Part shown: piece after piece, positions 36,156 to 44,342 of the stretch
Layout of the letters: each line of letters begins with the position of its first letter
Position numbering within the stretch: the first letter of the stretch is position 1
DNA from: Bin87 sp965204395
Lineage (GTDB): Bacteria > Chloroflexota > Dehalococcoidia > Lucifugimonadales > UBA3495
DNA length: 64,000 bases
Direction of reading: 5' to 3'
Assembly (NCBI GenBank): GCA_965204395.1
Contig: OZ241987.1
Location: 1,302,001-1,366,000, forward strand
Made by a program: the position numbers and the translations under genes
Notes under the pieces: model-generated
Told to the model about the DNA's origin: nothing
Databases searched by the model: none
What the model saw: only the letters and a program-made list of their open reading frames with translations

Positions 36156-37424
36156 TTATCCTCGGTTATCGGACTCGCGTCCGATTCGCGCCGAACGCTC
36201 GCGACTGCGGTGGGGCGCGGCGGCGGGCCGCAGGGACACCTCCCCGCCGTCCTCGGTCATGCCGGTGCTGGCCAGGCCTTCCCATGCGCCGTTGAGGTTT
36301 TGGAACCGCTCCATGTACTCGCGGGGCAGTTGCAGGCGACCGGCGCGGTCGACGACGAGGAATTCCTCCTCGCTGCCCTGATCGCCTTGGTACGAAGCGC
36401 GCAGGTACGATTCGGAGCCGATGCGGCCGTCGCGGATGCGTATGACGCGGTCCACCCACAGGGCGATGCCGGCATAGTGGGTAACGATGATTACCGTGAC
36501 GCCGAACTGACGGTTGATGCGCTGGAGCATCCGGAACACGTCCTCGGCCATGGCGGTGTCCAGTTCGCCGGTGGGCTCGTCGGCCAGCAGCAGGGGCGGG
36601 TTATTGGCCAGAGCAACGGCGATGGCGACGCGTTGCTGCTCACCGCCGGACAACTCCGAGGGGTAGCGGGCGGACTTGTCGGACATCTGCAGGGCTTCGA
36701 GGAGTTCCTGGGCACGTTCGCGACGCTGCTTGCGTCCGGTTCCGGAGATTGCCTGGGGCAGTTCGATGTTGTCGCGCACGTTGAGGTAGGGTACCAGGTT
36801 GCGGCCGGTGGCCTGCCACACGAAGCCGACGTCCTGGCGGCGGTAGGCCACCAACTCCCGGTCGCTGATGTCCAGCAGGTCGCGTTCGCCCACGCGAATC
36901 CGGCCGGCGGATGGGCGCTCCAGACCGGCGAGGATGTTGAGGAGGGTGGTCTTGCCGGAACCGCTGGCGCCCACGATGCCGACCAACTCCCCACCCTGGA
37001 TTTCGAGGTCAACGCCGCGGAGCGCGACAACTTCCAAATCAGCCGGTTTGAAGATTTTGAACAGGTCGTTGGCTTCGACGTAGGGCGGAGGCTTGTCCGC
37101 CGGTTCATCCCACCGGACCGATTCGGAGGCCGGACGGGGGTTGACGACTGGGGTGGCCGTGGGCGTCGGGGGCTCCGCGACTCCATTGGGCGAGACGGGC
37201 GCTTGGGGCGAGACGGGGGGCTCGGCGGCGTCAACGATGGTTTCGGCAACCGGCGGCGAGACGGGATCCTCTGTTACCGTTACCGCAACCGCAGGCTCGG
37301 GGGCAACCGGCTCCGACGGTTGATCCGACGGTGATTCCTCGACGGCCATTTGGCGGCGACGCTCGGGCGGCATGAACCGGCGCGCGTAGTCGTCGTTGAC
37401 GTTTTGCTGTGGTGATTCTGACAT
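36156..37424 (-). CDS. ABC transporter ATP-binding protein with long N-terminal extension
   Basis: The protein has 422 residues. The first 120 are a low-complexity acidic, Pro/Val/Glu-rich region without domains. The ATPase follows: Walker A GASGSGKTT, signature LSGGEQQRVAIAVAL, Walker B LLLADEPTGELDT. The core is of the LolD/MacB type; a further 70 residues after the H-loop (VTHYAG) include an FLVVDRAGRLQLPREYMERF segment. The pair of ATPases probably forms a heterodimer acting on a permease encoded elsewhere. Confidence 0.88.
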   Translation of the reverse strand: MSESPQQNVNDDYARRFMPPERRRQMAVEESPSDQPSEPVAPEPAVAVTVTEDPVSPPVAETIVDAAEPPVSPQAPVSPNGVAEPPTPTATPVVNPRPASESVRWDEPADKPPPYVEANDLFKIFKPADLEVVALRGVDLEIQGGELVGIVGASGSGKTTLLNILAGLERPSAGRIRVGERDLLDISDRELVAYRRQDVGFVWQATGRNLVPYLNVRDNIELPQAISGTGRKQRRERAQELLEALQMSDKSARYPSELSGGEQQRVAIAVALANNPPLLLADEPTGELDTAMAEDVFRMLQRINRQFGVTVIIVTHYAGIALWVDRVIRIRDGRIGSESYLRASYQGDQGSEEEFLVVDRAGRLQLPREYMERFQNLNGAWEGLASTGMTEDGGEVSLRPAAAPHRSRERSARIGRESDNRG

Positions 37425-37565
37425 ACGGCGTACCTGAAACCCCTCAGGCTCATCTGGTCGACATTATAACTGCAAAGGCCGGACCGTGATAGCAGACCAA
37501 GCCCTTCCCTGTTAAGGGCAAGGGTTCCGGGAGAAAGGGCTCCGGCCATCGGGTCGGAGGGAAAT

Positions 37566-38441
37566 TCACGCGGGTTTTTGGGCCGATACCTTGACGCTGG
37601 CGACGTTCAATGAAACGTCATCATCGTCGCAGCGGACGGCTTCGTCGATGGTCTCTATGTTGGTGAAACCGGCGGTTACCATGCGGGACAGATAGGTTTC
37701 GCGATACTCTGCGCCACCGACGCAGGATACCCAGGACTCGGCGTCGGTGACGCGAGGGCCGTCCTCTGTCAGGGCGAGCATGTCGGAAACGTGGAGGCGG
37801 CCGCCCGGGGTCAGCACGCGGAACGCTTCGCGAAACACGGCGTCCTTGTCAGGGGAGAGGCAGATCACGCAGTTGCTGATGATCACGTTGACGCTGGCGT
37901 CGGGCAGTGGGATGTCTTCGAGATGGCCCTCGATGAATTCGACGTTGGTCACGCCCATGCGGTCGCGGTTGGCGTTGGCCAGGGCCAGCATGTCGGGGGT
38001 CATGTCGAGGCCGATAACGTGGCCGGAGTCGCCCACCTGGTCAGCGGCGATGAAGCAGTCGATGCCACCGCCGGATCCGAGGTCCAGCACGGTTTCTCCG
38101 GGACGCAGGTCAGCCAGCGCCGTGGGGTTGCCGCAGCCGGCCGAGGCGGCCATGGCTTCCACGGGGAGTCCCTGGAGCTGAGCATCGTTGTACAGGGCCA
38201 TGGCGTGCTCGGTGTCGGCGGGCCCGCAGCAGGCGACGGCTTCGGTTGAGTCGCACCCACCTGCGGCAGCGTCGTAACCGCAATCGTCTGCGCCGCAGGC
38301 GCCGAGTCCGCAGTCCTCCGCGCCACAGCCGACGTCCACGGGGGTGACGTCGGTCAGTTCGATAACGTGACGGGCACGCTGGCCGTAACGATCCTGAACG
38401 GCCTGGCGGATGTCAGCGGTGTTGTCCTGGGTGGTAGTCAT
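37566..38441 (-). CDS. arsM: Arsenite S-adenosylmethionine methyltransferase, cysteine-rich N-terminus
   Basis: Methylates trivalent arsenic with SAM, giving volatile or less toxic species. The protein has 291 residues with SAM motif VLDLGSGGGIDCFIAA and the arsenic-binding cysteines in SNCVICLSPDK and in SWVSCVGG. Between residues 37 and 75 there is a run of about ten cysteines in CG/CC pairs (GCGAEDCGLGACGADDCGYD and following), richer than typical ArsM. The start MTTTQDN follows GGGAGGCGCTG. An IS4-type element is inserted just upstream, between about 38530 and 39718. Confidence 0.9.
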   Translation of the reverse strand: MTTTQDNTADIRQAVQDRYGQRARHVIELTDVTPVDVGCGAEDCGLGACGADDCGYDAAAGGCDSTEAVACCGPADTEHAMALYNDAQLQGLPVEAMAASAGCGNPTALADLRPGETVLDLGSGGGIDCFIAADQVGDSGHVIGLDMTPDMLALANANRDRMGVTNVEFIEGHLEDIPLPDASVNVIISNCVICLSPDKDAVFREAFRVLTPGGRLHVSDMLALTEDGPRVTDAESWVSCVGGAEYRETYLSRMVTAGFTNIETIDEAVRCDDDDVSLNVASVKVSAQKPA

Positions 38442-38529
38442 CAGCGCCTCCCGTAGGGTTGAAAGAGCAAAAACGCGGCTATAGTCATCCATGCTACGCC
38501 GGCGGCAACATCCCGTCAAACGGGCCGAT

Positions 38530-39718
38530 GCTCTCACGCGTACCCGGTTTGGTGGCGTTGAATGGGGAAGAGGTTGTCCGGTGGGTCGGGTGTGGCGAGG
38601 TAGTATTCGTAACCCAAGTGCAGGATGCCCAGCTTCCCGCGGGAGCACACCTGTCGCCGGAAGGTTTGGGACACTCGCATTCCCGCCAATATCAGCAGGC
38701 AGCAGGCCAACAGCAATCCCACCAGCAACCGTTGCAGCCGATCGGTGGTGGTGACCGTGCTTCGGTTCAGCCCGAAGCGCTGCTTGCCATCCTTGAAGTA
38801 CTGCTCCGGCTGCATCCGCTTCCGGTACATCCGCACTGCTTTACGCGGGTCGGTGAGCGACGTGGCCAGGTACCAGGGTTCCCGATGGCCTCTGGCCCAA
38901 TAAAGCACCAGGTTGATCACCACGGCGCCATCGGAGCGGTAGAGGGTTTGAGGCCAGAACAGGATGCGGCCCTTGCGCAGGGGATAGTCCCGCAACCGAC
39001 CACGATAGTGGGCGCTCTGGACCACCACGTCGCCCTTGAGGCGGACTACGTAGTCCACTGGGTAGCCGGTGTGGTTGGGCATCTGTTGCAAGAAGTGGAT
39101 CAGGCTGGCCCGTCCGAAGCCCCGGTCAGCCAGCAGCAGGGGCCGGATGTGGTTGGGCAGGTGTCGCAACAACCGTCCGATGAAAAACTCCTCCACTCGG
39201 TTCTGGGACGGGTCCAGCTCTTCCGGCGTGGAAACCCAACTGAGCAGCGGCAACCCCCGACCCCGAAAACAGACCGCAGCGAACAGACCGTTGCGCCCCT
39301 GACCCAGATCAGACCAGTCAATCATGATCGGCGTCAGTCCCCGAAGCCGAGTTGCCTGACAGATGGGTCCCAGCAGCGCCGTCTGCACCGCCACGGTGTC
39401 AAAGCCGGTGTTGGACAGAAAGCGAAAGAGCCTTTTCTTACGCTGGTGGTGCGAGTAGGGTACCTGAACCTGCCACGAGCGCACCAACACAGAGATGGCA
39501 AGGGTGCGACGCTGGAGAATTGCCGCAGTGAGCAGAGCCAGATTGGTGCGGCGGGTGGCACGGAACTCCGGCAACGAGTGATTCAGAAAGGTGGCGATGC
39601 GGTGATACCATGGCATGGTCGGCCTCCCCAGGTGGCAACGGTGCTTCGTAACCCGTTCCTTACCCGGAGAGACCGACCTTTTTCAACCCCTCAACTCAAA
39701 CTGGGTACGCGTGAGAGC
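38530..39718 (-). mobile_element. IS4-family insertion sequence (intact)
   Basis: A 1189-bp element bounded by 16-bp perfect terminal inverted repeats GCTCTCACGCGTACCC (38530-38545) and complement (39703-39718). The tetranucleotide CGAT flanks both ends (38526-38529 and 39719-39722), a candidate target duplication, although IS4 elements often make longer ones. It encodes one full transposase. A third, isolated copy of the terminal repeat follows at 39723-39738, making the right end a large palindrome. Confidence 0.85.
38534..39616 (-). CDS. IS4-family transposase
   Basis: The protein has 360 residues with the DDE residues visible: MIDWSDLGQGRNGLFAA, LLLADRGFGRASL, and the IS4 Y-(2)-R-(3)-E-(6)-K signature YRKRMQPEQYFKDGK. 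No internal stop or frameshift, so the element is potentially active. It encodes cut-and-paste transposition of its own element. Confidence 0.92.
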   Translation of the reverse strand: MPWYHRIATFLNHSLPEFRATRRTNLALLTAAILQRRTLAISVLVRSWQVQVPYSHHQRKKRLFRFLSNTGFDTVAVQTALLGPICQATRLRGLTPIMIDWSDLGQGRNGLFAAVCFRGRGLPLLSWVSTPEELDPSQNRVEEFFIGRLLRHLPNHIRPLLLADRGFGRASLIHFLQQMPNHTGYPVDYVVRLKGDVVVQSAHYRGRLRDYPLRKGRILFWPQTLYRSDGAVVINLVLYWARGHREPWYLATSLTDPRKAVRMYRKRMQPEQYFKDGKQRFGLNRSTVTTTDRLQRLLVGLLLACCLLILAGMRVSQTFRRQVCSRGKLGILHLGYEYYLATPDPPDNLFPIQRHQTGYA

Positions 39719-39722
39719 CGAT

Positions 39723-39738
39723 GCTCTCACGCGTACCC
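39723..39738. repeat. Orphan terminal repeat of the IS4-type element
   Basis: GCTCTCACGCGTACCC, identical to the left terminal repeat but followed by unrelated sequence. Together with the right end it forms a 36-bp palindrome centred on CGAT. Confidence 0.8.
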
Positions 39739-39957
39739 ACTTGTATGTTGCAGTAGCTCTGTAGATGGGCCAATTTGTAGGGCAGGCGAGATGGGAGCGT
39801 CGAGTACCCACTGGATGAGCCGGACCATTACTCCAGGCTGCGCTGGGCCAAAGTTGGACGCCCCTCCCGCCCGGGCGTCTCTCCGAACGGATACCCGAGC
39901 CTGAGGCCCGGATCGGCAAGTGTGGAGGACACCGCCATTATTACACTGGGAGGCTCA

Positions 39958-40922
39958 ATGATGGTAGCGGTAGCCGGCATTGACGTAAGCAAAGCCAGTT
40001 TGGATGTATCGATAGCGGAGGGTGTGGTGAACTGCTTTCACAACACCGCTCAAGGAATTGATGCGCCTGAGGCGCACTGCGCCACTTGCGGAAGGAGGGC
40101 ACCACGATAGTGGTGTGCGAAAACACTGGGTGTTACAAACGGGGGTTGGAGCGCCGTTTGAGGGACGTCCCCTTTCCGGTGTAGGTAGCTCACCGCAACC
40201 GAGTGAGAGCCTTTGCTCGGGTATGCGGCTATGAAGCCAAAACCGATCATCTGGACGCCCAGGCGCTGTCCCGTTACGGCCGCCTGTTTCCCCAACCGGA
40301 GCCCCAGTTGCCCAAACCGGGACAGCGGGAGTGGCGGGACCTGCTGCGCCGACGCCAGCAACTGGTGGCCCAAAGGGTGCAGGAACGTAACCGACTGGGT
40401 CGAGACCTTGCTGACCGGGCGATCCAGTCCACCGAGCGCCATATCGCCTGGCTGGATCAGGAGGTTGCTCAAGTGGATCGGGAGTACCAGGAGGTCTTGA
40501 AGCGCGCTGCCCCTCTGAACCAACGCGCCGCCCTGTACCGCACCGTGCCTAGCGTGGGACCAATCACCGCCACCACCCTGATGGCCGAATTGCCCGAGTT
40601 GGACAACTGGGACGCCAAGGCCTTGACCGCCCTGGTCGGTCTGGCCCCTTGGTCCCGGGACAGTGGCAAACAACATAGACCTCGCGCCATCCGTGGCGGT
40701 CAGGGTGTCGTGCGTCGGGTGGTCTACCTGGCAGCGCTGTCGGCCATACGCGTCGATGCTGAATTGCGCTGCTTTCATCAGCGACTGCTCCAGCGGGGCA
40801 GACCCGGTAAGGTGGACCTGGTGGCGGTCATGCGCAAGCTCCTGCTGCGCCTCCACGCCGTCGCACAGCGTGGCGCCCCCTGGGTCCTGACGCCTCCCCC
40901 AAGTAACGTGATAAATCCTTGA
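39958..40922 (+). pseudogene. IS110-family transposase, inactivated
   Basis: The N-terminus MMVAVAGIDVSKASLDVSIA carries the first Asp of the DEDD nuclease. At 40062-40076 a palindrome TGCGCCTGAGGCGCA interrupts the frame. Removing 14 bases restores continuity into the frame reading EGTTIVVCENTGCYKRG (the Glu). This second frame is then broken by a TAG at 40182-40184, where related proteins have PFPVYVAHR. The rest is intact: KTDHLDAQALSRYG (two Asp) and the C-terminal transposase_20 domain with VPSVGPITATTLMAEL. A GGGAGG lies before the start. The element ends were not determined. Confidence 0.85.
40062..40076. repeat. Small palindrome at the IS110 frameshift
   Basis: TGCGCCTGAGGCGCA, perfect palindrome apart from the central base. 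Deleting GCGCCTGAGGCGCA (14 bases) joins the two transposase frames. Confidence 0.75.
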
Positions 40923-41284
40923 CACCTTACCTGGGCTTTGCGCATCTCAAGCGGCGTAAGCGAGGGAGTCCACCATTCGGTGGTACAGGGTGGTGGGGAG
41001 TTCCTGCATATCGTTGCTGGCCGCAGACAGTGAAAAACCCTCCGACACCAGCCACAGGTGCCTACGCACCAGGGCGATGGCATCCACGAAGGTCGGCGAT
41101 GGTTTGTCGTACCAGGCGGCGGTACGCTGGGAGATGGGATGATGTTTCTGCAAGGCGTGGGCGGCCAGGGTGGTCCAGGAGAAGAGGCCCAGCAGAGCCG
41201 GCGTGGTGCGGGCGATGGCCAGGTCGGACCACTGGCGCTGGGTCTCCATGCCCAGATGGGTGCGCGCTTCCTGGAAGGTGACTT

Positions 41285-41299
41285 TCCGCCAGAGGCGGA
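41285..41299. repeat. Small palindrome at the transposase frameshift
   Basis: TCCGCCAGAGGCGGA, perfect 6-bp arms. It sits precisely at the point where the transposase reading frame changes. Confidence 0.75.
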
Positions 41300-41754
41300 C
41301 CAGCGCAGCACAAAACACTCCAGGATCTGGGTCGGGTCCGCCGATGGGTCGGTGCAGAGCAGGGCCTGGGGATCGAAGGCACCCTCGGGATCTCGGACCA
41401 GCACCCAACGGATGGTCACCGCCGGTTTGCTGGAGCGGTACCACACTGCGGTCTGGGAGGTGAGTTCCACGGTGCGGGTGGCGCCGTCATACCAAGAGAC
41501 TTCGGCGCCGGTCCACGGCACGTCGGCCTGTTCGAGCAGGGTTTTCAGCGACGGTCTCCGGGGACCTTTCAGGGCTGGCCGGCCATTCTGACCCGGCTGG
41601 CGCGTGGGCGCTGGGGCGTAGAGAGCGGCGTCCAGGCGCAGCCTGGCGATGAGGGTCACCGGCTCACGCAGCGACTGGCAGCAGTGGAGCAGATCGAGGA
41701 CGGCGTAGGCGTTGTCCCCCACCAGCACCAGAGGGCGATGGGGCAGCCATCGGC

Positions 41755-41771
41755 GTCCGCCTCAGGCGGAC
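41755..41771. repeat. Small palindrome creating the transposase stop codon
   Basis: GTCCGCCTCAGGCGGAC. On the coding (minus) strand it reads TCC GCC TGA GGC GGA in the transposase frame, so the palindrome itself supplies the stop. The identical 17-mer (complement) is at 28759-28775. Confidence 0.8.
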
Positions 41772-42472
41772 ATGACCATCTGCCTGGCCCAGTCGGTGAT
41801 CTTCTTGTGCCGGCGTCCCTGCTGCTGGTGGTAGCGCGACGATGGCGCCAACACGGTGAGCACCGGCAACGCCCAATGGCGTCCCGCCCAGGGCACCTGC
41901 CCCAGCCACATCAGGGAGATCCAACGCAGGCCACTGGCCTTGACCAGTTGGTGGCGACTGGAACGCACCGCGTCCCGGTAGATACCACGGGCTCTGATCT
42001 TGGCGCCGCGACGCCGTTCCAGGGTTTCCCGATTGGTCAATGATCGCACGCCGAAGATCAACGGACCGTCGCCGCGATCCAGGTATTGGAGCAGCAGCAG
42101 GAGCAGGATGCGGGCCGCCTCACGGGGCGACCACACCGCCCGATTGAGCACCTCGTGGTAGCGGGCGTAGTCGTCCTGGTCGCTGCGCCCCATGACACGG
42201 AGGGCCGCGGCCACGGTGCGCTGACCGGTGGCCAGAATCGCGCCCACCATCAGGAGCTGGGCTTTCTGCCAGGTCGGGTTGGTGAACAGCGTTGCGAAGG
42301 GAGCGAGTATCGGTACAATGGCATCGGGCAGGGTGAGCATGGTCGGGCCTTTCCGTCGAAAGTGGGGTCAGGCCAGCTTACCCTGTCTTTATACTTTTTC
42401 TAAATTTTGCGCAAAGTCTAGCCAAGACGACGAAGGTCTCCATGGGCGTACGACCAACCAAACCCGTGGGCG

Positions 42473-42997
42473 TCAATTGAGCACCATCAACTTTTGGGGC
42501 GGCGTCGCTAGTATGCCGCCTGGTTCCATTATGAGCATGCCTCTGATCAAGTAAGTTCCTGCCGGGACGGGTTCTCCCCAATTGCTCATCTGCTCCCACT
42601 CGCCTACCAGCACGAGCTCCTCACCGGGTTCCAGGTTGATTTCCCTCATTATCATCTGAAAGGTCTTTCCGCACCTCCAATGCCAAACCTCCTGGTCATT
42701 GACCGTTGAGACGACAAAGTCGTGGGGAGAACTGCCGGTGTAGAACTGCACTGGTTGATCGCTGCTGTTCATGATCGTCAACTTCATCGACACCGTCTCC
42801 CCATAATCGGCCTGGGAAACGACCTCCAGAGAGTGGTCGATGGCACGGCGCAATTCCTCGCTGGGAGCTGCTCCGAATTCGATGCGCGACAGTGCGCCGC
42901 CCTGGCATCCAACTTCAATATCGATGGTGTCCCTTGGGACCTTCTCCTGCGATATCGCCGCCTCCAACTGCTCACGGTCTCCGCGCAACGGGACCAA
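42473..42997 (-). CDS. BsuPI-domain (proteinase-inhibitor-like) protein, N-terminus uncertain
   Basis: The protein has 174 residues from a TTG codon at 42997. The C-terminal 110 residues match the BsuPI beta-sandwich: VSMKLTIMNSSDQPVQFYTG, HDFVVSTVNDQEVWHWRCGK, NLEPGEELVLVGEWEQM and EPVPAGTYLIRGML. BsuPI is an intracellular proteinase inhibitor in Bacillus; relatives are often secreted or membrane-attached. No signal peptide, ATG or Shine-Dalgarno is visible, and the frame closes at about 43055, so the 5' end may be lost. It lies next to the IS island. Confidence 0.65.
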   Translation of the reverse strand: MVPLRGDREQLEAAISQEKVPRDTIDIEVGCQGGALSRIEFGAAPSEELRRAIDHSLEVVSQADYGETVSMKLTIMNSSDQPVQFYTGSSPHDFVVSTVNDQEVWHWRCGKTFQMIMREINLEPGEELVLVGEWEQMSNWGEPVPAGTYLIRGMLIMEPGGILATPPQKLMVLN

Positions 42998-43189
42998 GCC
43001 GAATTCAATGCGCCTGTTTCGGTCAGAGGCTGACGATGACCAGTCCTTTCCTTACGGACCGGGACGGTGCTGAGGGGTTGTCCCGATGGCGTGAGGCGCC
43101 CCCAGGCAGGTAGATGTGCGCTGTCCCAGGGTCTTGTCAGGTCAACGTGGCGGTCCCCTCTGACCCGGACGTGTGATGCCGGCGGGACC

Positions 43190-43207
43190 CTCGTCTATTA
43201 TGACGAG
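43190..43207. promoter_or_regulatory. Palindrome around a -10-like TATTAT
   Basis: CTCGTC-TATTAT-GACGAG, a 6-bp perfect inverted repeat enclosing a hexamer that resembles a -10 box, about 45 bases before the DUF2071 gene. No good -35 is seen. It could be an operator. Confidence 0.35.
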
Positions 43208-43249
43208 ACGACTCGCACAGTGCCCCGAGCATAGCAACAAAGAGAGCCA

Positions 43250-43969
43250 ATGACGCTACATCCGATTTCCTTTCAATGGTCCAACCTGCTGATCTGCTCG
43301 TGGGCTGTTGAGCCTAAAGCGATCAAGCCGCTGCTTACCCCAGGCCTGATTCCGCATTGCTGGCACGGTAGCGCTTACGTCAGCCTGGTGGGTCTGACGG
43401 TATCGGATCACCGGTGCGCCGGCATCGCGCTACGCCCGAGGAACTTCCGGCAGGTGAACATTCGGAGTTATGTGAAGCCTGCGCAAGGTGGGCCTCCTGG
43501 CGTGCTGTTCATCAGACAGTTCATCGCACACCGCTTGACCGCGATGGCCGCTCGAGTACTTTGGCGAGAACCGTTTCGTAAGCTGGCGATTTCGGCCGAT
43601 AACTCCTGCACATCGGATGAGGTGGAATACCAATGGCCCAACGGACACATGAAGGCCACGGCGTCCGAGCTATGGAAACCGCCGGAGCCGGACAGCCTGG
43701 AAGAATTCCTTACGGTGCGGCAGTGGGCCTACCAGCCGCGGCGAATCCCGCGGCGCTACGCAGCAGAACGGGAACCATGGCTGCTGAATGCCCCGTACGC
43801 GTACGATGTGGAATGCGACTTCGCGGCTCTCACCCAAGGACTGGTGCCGAATCCAGGCCGCCTGCCCGATTCGGTGGTGCTGGCCGACGGCGGCCCAGTG
43901 CGAATTACCATACCGGAGTGGATAAAGCCATTGCAGTCAAAAAACAACCAGCGGCAGACCCGAGCCTGA
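43250..43969 (+). CDS. DUF2071 (YqjF-like) protein
   Basis: The protein has 239 residues. The DUF2071 features are visible: SFQWSNLLICSWAVEPKAIK near the start, HGSAYVSLVGLTVSDHR near residue 40, and VNIRSYVKPAQGGPPGVLFI near residue 70. The fold is related to acetoacetate decarboxylase; the function of this group is unknown. Isolated gene. Confidence 0.85.
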   Translation: MTLHPISFQWSNLLICSWAVEPKAIKPLLTPGLIPHCWHGSAYVSLVGLTVSDHRCAGIALRPRNFRQVNIRSYVKPAQGGPPGVLFIRQFIAHRLTAMAARVLWREPFRKLAISADNSCTSDEVEYQWPNGHMKATASELWKPPEPDSLEEFLTVRQWAYQPRRIPRRYAAEREPWLLNAPYAYDVECDFAALTQGLVPNPGRLPDSVVLADGGPVRITIPEWIKPLQSKNNQRQTRA

Positions 43970-44342
43970 GACGGTCCGGGACCTTGAGGCTTTGCAGAAT
44001 AATTCACGCTGTCGTCGGAACCACCCTCGATACCAAAGATGACCCCCATCTCCCCTGCCAACACAGGGGGGCGGACTCCCTAACGACCGTCCCCGCGATC
44101 CGTGGACGTACTGACGGCAGCTTTTAGGACGCGGCGGAAAGTTTCGGCTTGCTTCTTGGGCTCCGCCCGGTCGCACTCGGTTCGCACTCTTAGACCGCCA
44201 GTTAGAGTGCAAGCGACTGCATTCCATAGATCGGCCTGTCGGTCTCGGGGAGCGTGGAAAGATCGGTGGTGGCTACCCCGGTCTCCATCAGCGCCGAGGC
44301 TATTCCCATGCGGTTCGCTCCTCTTATGTCGGTTTCAGGGCC
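43970..44342. other. Intergenic region with one tiny open frame
   Basis: About 370 bases. A 35-codon minus-strand frame (44309-44202) reads MGIASALMETGVATTDLSTL and ends GMQSLAL. It has protein-like composition but no known match, and could be a remnant of a larger gene. No RNA gene recognised. Confidence 0.3.

Larger units (their letters stand above)
40947..42340 (-). pseudogene. IS701-like transposase with two lesions
   Basis: Three pieces make one transposase of about 460 residues. Residues MLTLPDAIVPILAPFATLFT to TDWARQMVM end at an in-frame TGA inside the palindrome at 41755-41771. The same frame resumes directly as RRWLPHRPLVLVGDNAYA and runs to ILECFVLRW. There a second palindrome (41285-41299) shifts the frame, and the protein continues as KVTFQEARTHLGMETQRQWS to the stop at 40947. 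The DDE-type residues (LVLVGDNAY and the HLGMETQRQW region) and the QRQWSDLAIARTTP motif indicate the IS701/IS4-like group. Confidence 0.82.
40931..42421 (-). mobile_element. IS701-like DDE insertion sequence (defective)
   Basis: Imperfect terminal inverted repeats CTGGGCTTTGCGCA (40931-40944) and CTAGACTTTGCGCA (complement of 42408-42421) enclose one broken transposase gene. The element begins only nine bases after the end of the IS110 pseudogene. The boundaries are my reading and need comparison with an intact copy. Confidence 0.6.

Noticed and set aside
41756..41770. Selenocysteine at the in-frame TGA
   Set aside because: The TGA is the centre of a palindrome repeated elsewhere in non-coding DNA, and transposases of this group have no selenocysteine.
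41285..41771. Programmed frameshifting or stop-codon readthrough to express the IS701-like transposase
   Set aside because: The lesions coincide with palindromes, lack slippery sequences, and the neighbouring IS110 gene has a similar palindrome plus an extra TAG. Decay by insertion is simpler.
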